DNA of 38,160 bases. It comes from a virus. The notes below the pieces were generated by a model, which made no database searches, had not been told where the DNA came from, and was given only the letters and a program-made list of their open reading frames with translations. Positions within the stretch are counted from its first letter, which is position 1. Each line of letters opens with the position of its first letter. Shown one piece after another: positions 6,609-11,922 of this stretch. Both the position numbers and the translations under genes were made by a program. The stretch is from positions 1 through 38,160 of IMG/VR virus record IMGVR_UViG_3300032173_000016; one strand, given 5' to 3'.

Positions 6609-7157
6609 ATCACTCCCCGCCGTGTGCTCGACCCCTGCTGCGGCAGCCGGATGATGTGGTTTGACCGGAAGCACCCGGATGTTATTTTTGGCGATAAGCG
6701 AAGCGAAACCATCGTTGTAACCGACCGCTCGAATGGAAACGCTAGCGGGACTCGGACGCTGCGGATTGAGCCGGACATGCTGATTGACTTCAGGGCGTTG
6801 CCATACCCGGACGGGTCGTTCAAGCTTGTGGCGTTCGATCCTCCACACCTACACACGGCAGGGCCGCGTTCGTGGATGGCAGCGAAGTACGGAAAGCTCG
6901 GCACCAATTGGCGCGCTGACTTGCGCCAAGGCTTCGCGGAGTGCTTCCGCGTTCTTGACCGGGACGGTGTGCTGATTTTCAAGTGGAACGAAACCCAGGT
7001 GAAGGTGCGCGAGGTGCTGGCGCTGACACCGGTGCCGCCGCTGTTCGGACACATTTCCGGGCGCAAAGGGCTGACGCACTGGATGGTTTTCATGACGCCC
7101 AACGTTCAAATTGAGGGGATGGCCGTCACCGGACTTGGCCGGCCCCCCGAAAGTTGA
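6546..7157 (+). CDS. SAM-dependent methyltransferase cassette gene
   Basis: The 203-residue class I methyltransferase has motif I LDPCCGSRMMWF near residue 28, an FDPPHL motif (DPPY-like, seen in N6-adenine or related enzymes), then FRVLDRDGVLIFKWNE and a C-terminal HWMVFM strand. It probably methylates phage DNA or another nucleic acid to evade restriction; the target is not visible. The start is GTG behind AGGAG, which lies inside the loop of attC site A. A start at TTG 6603 would make it wholly internal to the cassette. The C-terminal 20 residues read into attC site B. Confidence 0.75.
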   Translation: MTTETANEHDVGQSRSTDGLGITPRRVLDPCCGSRMMWFDRKHPDVIFGDKRSETIVVTDRSNGNASGTRTLRIEPDMLIDFRALPYPDGSFKLVAFDPPHLHTAGPRSWMAAKYGKLGTNWRADLRQGFAECFRVLDRDGVLIFKWNETQVKVREVLALTPVPPLFGHISGRKGLTHWMVFMTPNVQIEGMAVTGLGRPPES

Positions 7158-7217
7158 TAAACCACAGGCCGTGAAAAGCCCGCATACGGCCAGTCCCGCT
7201 CGAATGTAGGGTTAGGC
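7097..7217 (+). repeat. attC site B
   Basis: Cores are GCCCAAC and GTTAGGC, a good complementary pair. The arms ATTGAGGGGATGGCCGT and ACGGCCAGTCCCGCTCGAAT pair with the same three unpaired positions as the other sites, apart from one mismatch near the third. The central region is about 60 nt long and includes the stop of the methyltransferase gene. It closes a 609-bp cassette. Confidence 0.75.
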
Positions 7218-7242
7218 GGCATTGATAACTACGGAGAACAAT

Positions 7243-7464
7243 ATGGGATTTCCAAACGGAATTTACCGGACGAAAAATGGTTCGATGATGGAAATCAGCG
7301 GCAAGCACAGCGGAATAAGCAAGGTTGATTTTGACTGGCTCGAAGAGGGCGCATGTTGCGACTGCGCTCCAGATGTATACGAGCAACACGGGCAGCTGGT
7401 GTGGCACTGTGACGAATGCGGGGGCGGCAGCGCGGAACTGTTTCCGGTTGCGCCTAACGACTAA
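7243..7464 (+). CDS. Cassette gene: small Cys-rich protein
   Basis: The 73-residue product has CCDC and CDEC clusters about 20 residues apart, suggesting a zinc ribbon at the C-terminal half. The N-terminal half (GIYRTKNGSMMEISGKHSG) is polar and beta-prone. The ATG at 7243 follows ACGGAG; an in-frame upstream start lies nearer the cassette edge but lacks a ribosome-binding site. The stop falls six bases past the 5' core of attC site C. It is a single-gene cassette of 291 bp. Function unknown. Confidence 0.6.
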   Translation: MGFPNGIYRTKNGSMMEISGKHSGISKVDFDWLEEGACCDCAPDVYEQHGQLVWHCDECGGGSAELFPVAPND

Positions 7465-7508
7465 ATTAAGGGGCTGCGAAGCAGTCCCGCTTGAATGCCT
7501 TGTTAGGC
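7452..7508 (+). repeat. attC site C
   Basis: Cores GCCTAAC and GTTAGGC are perfectly complementary. The arms ATTAAGGGGCTGC and GCAGTCCCGCTTGAAT pair around a GAA loop, leaving single unpaired bases at the three positions seen in the other sites. At 57 bp it is the most compact and most classical site of the array. Confidence 0.85.
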
Positions 7509-7526
7509 GTGGAACTGGAGATAGAA

Positions 7527-7805
7527 ATGGCACATGGGCGACTTATTGAAATGGGGCAATTGACTACGATTGACCAGGATGGATCGAAGACAGAATACAA
7601 GATGGCGCTGGTAATTGAATTCCCCAGCACTGATGAAATAAGGAAGGCGATCAAAGACGGGAAGTGCGATTTCACATGGGGCGAGATTCCGACGACGCCT
7701 AACGTGGAGCTAAGGGGCTGCGCGCTTTTGCGCAGTCCCGTGGAGGCCGAAGGCCGGAACGAACTTGAGCGGAGGGTTATGCCCCGCCTTAACTACGGAG
7801 AATGA
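7527..7805 (+). CDS. Cassette gene: small protein read through attC
   Basis: The 92-residue product starts at an ATG after TGGAG. The first 57 or so residues (MAHGRLIEMGQLTTIDQDGS and onward, then TDEIRKAIKDGKCDFTWGEIP) look like a compact domain with no recognised family. The rest is translated attC site D. Compared with site E, site D carries 23 extra bases. Without them this ORF would stop at an in-frame TGA in the attC 3' arm, so the C-terminal tail is probably a by-product of that insertion. Its stop overlaps a non-used ATG just before the next cassette gene. Confidence 0.5.
   Translation: MAHGRLIEMGQLTTIDQDGSKTEYKMALVIEFPSTDEIRKAIKDGKCDFTWGEIPTTPNVELRGCALLRSPVEAEGRNELERRVMPRLNYGE
7697..7782 (+). 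repeat. attC site D with 23-nt insertion
   Basis: Cores are GCCTAAC and GTTATGC. The first 36 bases after the core match site E almost exactly, including the GGGGCTGCGC stem and the CAGTCCC of the 3' arm. Then 23 extra bases (7740-7762), holding a GGCCGAAGGCC mini-hairpin, interrupt the arm before ACTTGAGCG resumes. Without the insert the arms pair as in site E. Confidence 0.7.
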
Positions 7806-7806
7806 A

Positions 7807-7986
7807 ATGCAAATTGTGAATGTATCGGTGTTGGACGGAAAAGGCCTCATCTCAATTGTCGTAGCGGATGATAAAGACAGGATTCGGATACAGGATTATT
7901 TTCGGAAATCGTCAGAATTGATTATCGAGGCCGATGAATTTGAGGCCGCGAGACAACGGCACCTTGCAATAGAGCGAGGGGCCTAA
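7807..7986 (+). CDS. Cassette gene: 59-aa protein
   Basis: GGAG lies six bases before the ATG. The product (MQIVNVSVLDGKGLISIVVA and onward) is a small alpha-beta protein with a charged C-terminal helix (IIEADEFEAARQRHLAIERG). Its TAA is supplied by the 5' core of attC site E, as is usual for cassette genes. The leader AACTACGGAGAA is nearly identical to that of the Cys-rich cassette gene, suggesting a shared 5' cassette design. Function unknown. Confidence 0.6.
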   Translation: MQIVNVSVLDGKGLISIVVADDKDRIRIQDYFRKSSELIIEADEFEAARQRHLAIERGA

Positions 7987-8043
7987 CGTGTAGCTAAGGG
8001 GCTGCGCGCTTTTGCGCAGTCCCACTTGAGCGTAGGGTTAGCC
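7981..8043 (+). repeat. attC site E
   Basis: Cores are GCCTAAC and GTTAGCC, the latter with one base off the usual GTTRRRY. The arms GCTAAGGGGCTGCGC and GCGCAGTCCCACTTGAGC pair with three single unpaired bases at 3-bp intervals, around a GCTTTT loop. It is 63 bp and closes a 261-bp cassette. Confidence 0.8.
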
Positions 8044-8086
8044 CAGCACCCTTTATTGGCTGGGCAAAAAGCAAAGGAAAATATCC

Positions 8087-8254
8087 ATGAAAATTGAACT
8101 GAAGCAAAACGTAACAATTGTTGAAAGCGGAGAGCAGGGAACGGTAATTGGCCGTGCCGAATACACGACATCAGACCCTTGCTACTTGGTGCGTTACAAG
8201 TGCGCCGATGGACGGGCAGTTGAATCATGGTGGACTGAAAGCGCGCTGGCATAA
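8087..8254 (+). CDS. Cassette gene: 55-aa SH3/KOW-like protein
   Basis: AAAGGAA precedes the ATG. The product runs VTIVESGEQGTVIGRAEYTT, then YLVRYKCADGRAVESWWTESAL, which is the pattern of a small SH3/KOW-like barrel with a conserved-looking WW. Proteins of this style are frequent as tiny phage and cassette genes. The TAA is part of the 5' core of attC site F. A hairpin, GCCCAG with CTGGGC, lies in its leader (8041-8066). Function unknown; a fold match would need a profile search. Confidence 0.6.
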   Translation: MKIELKQNVTIVESGEQGTVIGRAEYTTSDPCYLVRYKCADGRAVESWWTESALA

Positions 8255-8309
8255 CGTGAGAAGTAACCGGCGTGCCGAAGGCACGTCCGAGTTGACTGAC
8301 GGGTTATGC
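8249..8309 (+). repeat. attC site F
   Basis: Cores GCATAAC and GTTATGC are perfectly complementary. The arms AGTAACCGGCGTGCC and GGCACGTCCGAGTTGACT pair fully except for three single unpaired bases, again after each 3-bp step. The stem sequence differs from sites C-E while the pattern of unpaired bases is kept. It closes a 266-bp cassette. Confidence 0.85.
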
Positions 8310-8321
8310 CCCGGCGACTAG

Positions 8322-9251
8322 ATGACAGCCTACTACAACGAACACGACCCGTATGCCGCGCAATGGCTGCGGAACCTGATAACAGCGGGACATATAGCGC
8401 CCGGAGAAGTTGATGAAAGGAGCATTGAGGATGTTTTGCCTTCCGAACTCGCCGGCTACACGCAATGCCATTTCTTCGCCGGCATCGGTGTTTGGTCACT
8501 CGCGCTTAGACGCGCAGGTTGGCCCGACGATCGACCTGTTTGGACAGGTTCCTGCCCGTGCCAACCTTTCAGCGCGGCAGGCAAAGGACTTGCTTTTGCT
8601 GACGAGCGGCACCTATGGCCAGCGTGGCACCACCTCATTACCCAGCGAAAACCTCCGCAGTTTTTTGGCGAGCAAGTTGCAAGCAGTGACGGCTACGCTT
8701 GGCTCGACCTTGTTCAAATTGACGTGGAAGCAGCAGGTTACGCCTTTGGGCCGGTCGTTCTCCCTGCTGCGGGCTTCGGTGCGCCGCACGGACGCCACCG
8801 GATTTTCTTCGTGGCCGACGCCGACAAGCAACAATGGAACGGGGGTCGGAACATCGGGGCGGGAAGGCGGATTAAATCTGCAATCAGCAGCTCAGCTTTC
8901 CGGGTGGCAGACGCCAACATGCCCGAGCAGGACGGCGGACGGGCACCAAGCGGGGAACAACCGATATGTGACAAGCGTGACGGATGCTCTAGCACCGTGG
9001 AGCACGCCGAGGGCGAACAAGCGCGGGTTTCTAGACTCGCACGGCAGCGACGAGCGACCGGCGGACATTGGGCTGATGCCGATTGGCTACCGTGCCAGGG
9101 CGGAAAGTGGAGGCCCATTGAACCCGGAACATTCCCGTTGGCTCATGGGATTGCCTGCCGAATGGACAAGCTGCGCGCCTTTGGAAACGCGATCAGCCCT
9201 CAAGTCGCCGAAGCGTTCATCCGGGCTTTTAGCGAAAGCAGAAAATGGTAG
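8322..9251 (+). CDS. DNA cytosine-5 methyltransferase
   Basis: The 309-residue protein has the C5-methyltransferase motifs in order: FAGIGVWSLALRRAG (motif I), GSCPCQPFSAAGKG with the catalytic cysteine (IV), FGEQVAS in place of the usual ENV (VI), APHGRHRIFFVAD (VIII) and LRAFGNAISPQVAEAFI (X). The target-recognition region is short. It would methylate cytosine in phage DNA, probably against host restriction. It is the last cassette of the array, behind attC site F. The ribosome-binding site is weak. A second long ORF in the +1 frame covers nearly all of it. The EQV variant of motif VI occurs in some phage enzymes of this type. Confidence 0.85.
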   Translation: MTAYYNEHDPYAAQWLRNLITAGHIAPGEVDERSIEDVLPSELAGYTQCHFFAGIGVWSLALRRAGWPDDRPVWTGSCPCQPFSAAGKGLAFADERHLWPAWHHLITQRKPPQFFGEQVASSDGYAWLDLVQIDVEAAGYAFGPVVLPAAGFGAPHGRHRIFFVADADKQQWNGGRNIGAGRRIKSAISSSAFRVADANMPEQDGGRAPSGEQPICDKRDGCSSTVEHAEGEQARVSRLARQRRATGGHWADADWLPCQGGKWRPIEPGTFPLAHGIACRMDKLRAFGNAISPQVAEAFIRAFSESRKW

Positions 9252-9300
9252 GAAGGCCCATGAGGGGCATAACGCAGAGTTGAGGGGGCGCGCACTATGA
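8413..9300 (+). CDS. Overlapping ORF in the +1 frame of the C5 methyltransferase gene
   Basis: A 295-residue ORF lies in the +1 frame over the methyltransferase gene. It has its own strong GGAG ribosome-binding site six bases before the ATG. The protein has organised features rather than shadow-like composition: STLFKLTWKQQVTPLGRSFS, the repeated phrases SSWPTPTSN, SGWQTPT and PWSTPRA, and a C-terminal NPEHSRWLMGLPAEW. I recall proteins with these WPTP and NPxxxRWLMG phrases in other phages and proteobacteria beside or over this type of methyltransferase. Function is unknown. The alternative is that the frame is open only because of codon bias in the methyltransferase. Confidence 0.55.
   Translation: MKGALRMFCLPNSPATRNAISSPASVFGHSRLDAQVGPTIDLFGQVPARANLSARQAKDLLLLTSGTYGQRGTTSLPSENLRSFLASKLQAVTATLGSTLFKLTWKQQVTPLGRSFSLLRASVRRTDATGFSSWPTPTSNNGTGVGTSGREGGLNLQSAAQLSGWQTPTCPSRTADGHQAGNNRYVTSVTDALAPWSTPRANKRGFLDSHGSDERPADIGLMPIGYRARAESGGPLNPEHSRWLMGLPAEWTSCAPLETRSALKSPKRSSGLLAKAENGRKAHEGHNAELRGRAL
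9267..9295 (+). repeat. attC half-site G
   Basis: A GCATAAC core and a GTTGAGGGGGCGCGC 5' arm look like the left half of an attC. The expected 3' arm and GTTRRRY core are missing. Instead the sequence changes to phage DNA that repeats the start of the gene at 6043. The last cassette has therefore lost the right half of its attC. Confidence 0.5.
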
Positions 9301-9313
9301 ACGACAAACAAAA

Positions 9314-9341
9314 ACCTGATCACCCTCAATAGCGCGACCGG
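9314..9341 (+). repeat. Duplicated fragment of the 6043 gene
   Basis: Twenty-six of 28 bases match 6053-6080, the beginning of the 51-residue phage gene. In that reading frame the copy encodes NLITLNSATG, and both differences are silent. The frame stops soon after. It marks the join between the cassette array and the phage backbone. Confidence 0.7.
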
Positions 9342-9379
9342 AGCTGGAGCATGAGCCAGCAACGGAGAGGGTCGCCCGA

Positions 9380-9445
9380 ATGAAAGCCATCGAGCGAGGC
9401 GAGCCATATATCCCTCAACCACAACCAAGAAGATTCGGAATCTAA
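9380..9445 (+). CDS. Possible 21-aa peptide
   Basis: A 21-codon ORF (MKAIERGEPYIPQPQPRRFG and one more residue) starts at an ATGA overlap with a 10-codon ORF from 9351. It stops two bases before the DUF4224-like gene. GAGAGGG upstream could serve as a ribosome-binding site. The length makes chance possible. Confidence 0.3.
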   Translation: MKAIERGEPYIPQPQPRRFGI

Positions 9446-9447
9446 TC

Positions 9448-9660
9448 ATGAGTCTCTTCATCACCCCCGAAGACCTGAAAGAACTGACCGGCTTCACCGT
9501 CAAGGAAAAGCAGATCAAGCAGCTGCGCCGCATGGGCATACCGTTCTTCGTGAACGGCTGTGGCCGCGCTGTGGTGGCCGTGTCGGCAGTGGAAGGCAGG
9601 AAACAAGACGAACAGCCGAAACAAGGCTGGAAGCACGCCGTATTGCAGGGCGGACGATAA
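9448..9660 (+). CDS. DUF4224-like protein next to integrase
   Basis: The 70-residue product begins MSLFITPEDLKELTGFTVKE, then KQIKQLRRMGIPFFVNGCGR. This is the DUF4224 pattern, a small HTH-like protein usually encoded directly upstream of phage tyrosine integrases. An excisionase-like or integrase-helper role is often assumed from that position, but I know of no proof. Here an attC-type site (H) and a half-site (I) lie between it and the integrase gene, so the normally tight pair is separated by about 180 bp. Confidence 0.75.
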   Translation: MSLFITPEDLKELTGFTVKEKQIKQLRRMGIPFFVNGCGRAVVAVSAVEGRKQDEQPKQGWKHAVLQGGR

Positions 9661-9665
9661 GGAGG

Positions 9666-9732
9666 AATCAACGCAAAAGCTGTGGGGCTGGACGCCGCAG
9701 GCGGACAGTCCCACACGAGCGACGGGTTGGAG
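9666..9732 (+). repeat. Degenerate attC site H
   Basis: The arms GCTGTGGGGCTG (from 9679) and CAGTCCCACACGAGC (from 9706) pair with exactly the three unpaired positions found in sites A-F. The outer cores AATCAAC and GTTGGAG each depart from consensus by one base. It begins five bases after the stop of the DUF4224-like gene, as if that gene were a cassette. Confidence 0.6.
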
Positions 9733-9766
9733 GGCTAGGCGTGAGACTTGATGTGCGCAGCAACGC

Positions 9767-9800
9767 ATAGCTAAGGGGCGCGCGCAGCGCGCAAATGGGT
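9767..9800 (+). repeat. attC-like half-site I
   Basis: CAACGCATAGCTAAGGGGCG resembles the core-plus-5'-arm part of attC site E (AACGTGTAGCTAAGGGGC). A small CGCGCGCAGCGCGC palindrome follows, but there is no 3' arm or second core. It lies just before the integrase gene and is probably the remains of another attC. Confidence 0.35.
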
Positions 9801-9841
9801 GGTGCGCCATCAGTTTTACAGCAGCTACAAGGGGATATAAT

Positions 9842-10975
9842 ATGCGCGCCATGGGACGCCGACCAACCAAGAACCTCAACCTACCGCCACGCATGCGCGC
9901 ACGTGAGCGGCGTGGAGTGGTTTGGTATTACTACGACGCCGGCGGCAAGCCGCGCAAAGAGATCCCGCTAGGCAAGGACTACACCATCGCAGTTGGCAAA
10001 TGGGCCGAGCTAGAAGGCGACCAGACCTGCACCAGCAAGATGCTGCTCTTCAAAGACGCCGCTGATCGCTACATGCGCGACGTTCTGCCAACCAAGGCAG
10101 AGCGCACCCGGCGTGATAACCTGGTCGAACTCGACTGGCTGCTAAAATTCTTCAATAACCCTCCCGCACCGCTGTCCAACATCGACCCGATCCACATCCG
10201 GCAATACATGGATTGGCGCGTCGAACAAACAAAATTGCGGCTGCAAGCAGACAATGAGCAGCGCATCAAAGATAAAAAGCCCACGCTTGAACTGACTGGC
10301 CGCGAAGGTAAGGTCCGCGCCAATCGTGAAAAGGCGCTGTTCTCCCATATCTGGAACAAGGCCAGAGAATGGGGGCTGACCGACCGCACTAACCCATGCG
10401 CCGGCATTAAAGGCTACAGCGAGACCGGACGCGACATCTACATCGAAGACGAGATATTCGAGGCCGTATGGCAGGCAGGATGCCAGCCTATGCGCGACGC
10501 GATGGATCTGGCCTACCTATCTGGACAGCGTCCGGATGACGTGATCTCCGCGAGCGAGACCGACATCAAGAATGGCGCGCTGGAATTCAACCAGGGAAAG
10601 ACCGGCAAGAGACTACGCATCGAGATTATTGGCGAGCTGGATACCCTCATCAAACGCATCAAGGCGCGCAAGGAAGGCTACAAAGTACACACCCTGGCAC
10701 TGATCTGCACCGAAACCGGCAGACCACTCACCCCCTCTGCATACCGCGACCGCTTCGACAAAGCCCGCACCGCCGCCGCCAAAGCCAATCCGAAACTAGC
10801 GGAGGAAATCTGGAAATTCCAGTTTAAGGATTTGCGCGCCAAAGCAGGAACCGACAAAGCCGAATCATCCGGCGACATTCGCCAGGCACAAAAACAGCTT
10901 GGACATACCACCGTCACCATGACCGAACACTACACTAGAGATCGGCGCGGGGATCTGGTAAAGCCGACGAAATAA
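9842..10975 (+). CDS. int: Phage tyrosine integrase
   Basis: The 377-residue tyrosine recombinase has an N-terminal arm-binding-type part (RRGVVWYYYDAGGKPRKEIP), a core-binding part, and catalytic residues Arg230 (SGQRPDD), Lys253, Arg332 (FKDLRAK), His355 (LGHTTVT) and Tyr364 (EHYTR). Lys329 stands where box II usually has His. It lacks the extra alpha-helix region expected of integron IntI enzymes and looks like an ordinary phage integrase, so it probably acts on the attP near 15.7 kb. AAGGGG precedes the first ATG; a second in-frame ATG three codons later is also possible. The att site is unusually distant, about 4.7 kb downstream. Confidence 0.9.
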   Translation: MRAMGRRPTKNLNLPPRMRARERRGVVWYYYDAGGKPRKEIPLGKDYTIAVGKWAELEGDQTCTSKMLLFKDAADRYMRDVLPTKAERTRRDNLVELDWLLKFFNNPPAPLSNIDPIHIRQYMDWRVEQTKLRLQADNEQRIKDKKPTLELTGREGKVRANREKALFSHIWNKAREWGLTDRTNPCAGIKGYSETGRDIYIEDEIFEAVWQAGCQPMRDAMDLAYLSGQRPDDVISASETDIKNGALEFNQGKTGKRLRIEIIGELDTLIKRIKARKEGYKVHTLALICTETGRPLTPSAYRDRFDKARTAAAKANPKLAEEIWKFQFKDLRAKAGTDKAESSGDIRQAQKQLGHTTVTMTEHYTRDRRGDLVKPTK

Positions 10976-10991
10976 ATATTTTCCTAAACGC

Positions 10992-11020
10992 TTGACTTGT
11001 TCCGAAAACGGAATTATTAT
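10992..11020 (+). promoter_or_regulatory. Strong sigma70-like promoter with palindromic spacer
   Basis: TTGACT and TATTAT are separated by 17 bp, upstream of the cargo operon starting at 11070. The spacer contains the palindrome TTCCGAAAACGGAA, a likely operator. Its GTTCCG half resembles the GTTCCGCAA repeats around attP. It stands between the integrase stop and the first operon gene. Confidence 0.75.
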
Positions 11021-11069
11021 ACCGTTCACGGTTGGCAATCAAGCAAACCGAACTCTCAAGGAGAACATC

Positions 11070-11321
11070 ATGAGCAACTTCAAACGAATCCTCTTCTTCG
11101 CAAAATTCACCTCCCGCCAAGTTGATGAACTTGGTCTGAACATCTTCGAAAACAACTGCTACTCGCGCATTGCTCGCGCCGGTGATGGGCATGTGAACGA
11201 GATCATCCGCCGCGTTCAGGATGCTGGCGTGACATGCAAGTTCATCATCATGGATGAGAACGACTTCGCCGGCGGGAACGGCGTGATCGCCAAGGACGTG
11301 ATCGTTGGAGGTGAAAAATGA
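11070..11321 (+). CDS. Hypothetical cargo-operon protein 1
   Basis: AAGGAG precedes the ATG. The 83-residue product (MSNFKRILFFAKFTSRQVDE and onward) looks like a small alpha-beta protein without membrane segments and matches no family I recognise. It is the first gene behind the promoter at 10992 and overlaps the next gene by ATGA. An in-frame start at 10992 is inside the promoter and was rejected. Operon position suggests it works with, or is simply transcribed with, the helicase and IbrA/IbrB-like genes. Confidence 0.65.
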   Translation: MSNFKRILFFAKFTSRQVDELGLNIFENNCYSRIARAGDGHVNEIIRRVQDAGVTCKFIIMDENDFAGGNGVIAKDVIVGGEK

Positions 11322-11704
11322 AAGCCATCGTCGCCCATTGCATTAAATCAGTTCGCCAGGTCAACACCAAGTACGGCCCGAAGTGCGTCGCCGAGGTCGA
11401 AGTGCAAGGCCAGCCGCAGAAAGAATTCTGGATGTCGCTCAAGCAGGGCGACAAGCTCTCAGACTGCTTCGACCAATTGCAGAACAACGGCGGTTTCAGC
11501 AGCAAGCGCGGAGAGTGCCACATCGTCATCGACGACAGCGAAGACAAGGAACGCTTCGTCTGGTGCGGGATGCACACCGGCCAGCGTTCCGACCTGCCGT
11601 TCCTCGAAGAGAAATTCGGCGTCACCTGCGAAAGCCCGTACATCGGGCGGCAGGAGGCGGCAGACTTTGCCGAGGCCGACCCTCAACTAGTGGACGGGGA
11701 ATAA
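11318..11704 (+). CDS. Hypothetical protein, possibly OB-fold
   Basis: The 128-residue product starts by ATGA overlap. The phrase VRQVNTKYGPKCVAEVEVQG, then KEFWMSLKQGDKL, resembles OB-fold proteins of phages that bind single-stranded DNA or accompany replication and repair enzymes. The second half contains a cysteine pair (VWCGMHTG, VTCESP) and an acidic tail (AADFAEADPQLVDGE), as found in some SSB-like proteins. It sits two genes ahead of the SNF2-type helicase, which fits a DNA-handling role. The fold is inferred from pattern only. Confidence 0.55.
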   Translation: MKAIVAHCIKSVRQVNTKYGPKCVAEVEVQGQPQKEFWMSLKQGDKLSDCFDQLQNNGGFSSKRGECHIVIDDSEDKERFVWCGMHTGQRSDLPFLEEKFGVTCESPYIGRQEAADFAEADPQLVDGE

Positions 11705-11706
11705 TC

Positions 11707-11922
11707 ATGGGAACGCGATATGCGGCACGCCAACCTAGCACGATTGGGCACAAAGAGCAGCTTGCTGGAGTAGATGACAGGAATACATTCTGGAAAGAAT
11801 TGATCCCGGTATTCCAGCAGCAAGGAACCGAGGCTGGGATGGTGGCGTGGCGCAAGAAGGTGAATTCCGCCATTCGTCGCCGGGTGAAATCCGGTCAACT
11901 CACTTTACTCTACTCATGCTGA
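11707..11922 (+). CDS. Hypothetical basic protein (71 aa)
   Basis: The ATG lies two bases after the preceding stop and follows GGGGAA. The 71-residue product is basic at both ends (MGTRYAARQP and NSAIRRRVKSGQ) with a helical middle. Its stop overlaps the helicase start (ATGCTGA), so the operon is continuous. The longer in-frame ORF upstream from 11383 is an Arg/Pro-rich shadow of the previous gene and was not used. Function unknown. Confidence 0.5.
   Translation: MGTRYAARQPSTIGHKEQLAGVDDRNTFWKELIPVFQQQGTEAGMVAWRKKVNSAIRRRVKSGQLTLLYSC

Noticed and set aside
6176-7102. 308-aa minus-strand ORF
   Set aside because: It spans several plus-strand genes and an attC site, lacks motifs and is rich in Arg, Ser and Pro. 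It is a shadow of the G+C-rich coding strand.
6495-9800. CRISPR array
   Set aside because: The repeats are hairpins of different sequence separated by ORFs of 250-600 bp, not short identical repeats with uniform spacers; no cas genes are present.
9842-10975. Integrase as an integron IntI
   Set aside because: The protein looks like a phage integrase with an arm-binding N-terminus; the IntI-specific helix region is not seen and orientation relative to the array is wrong for an intI gene.
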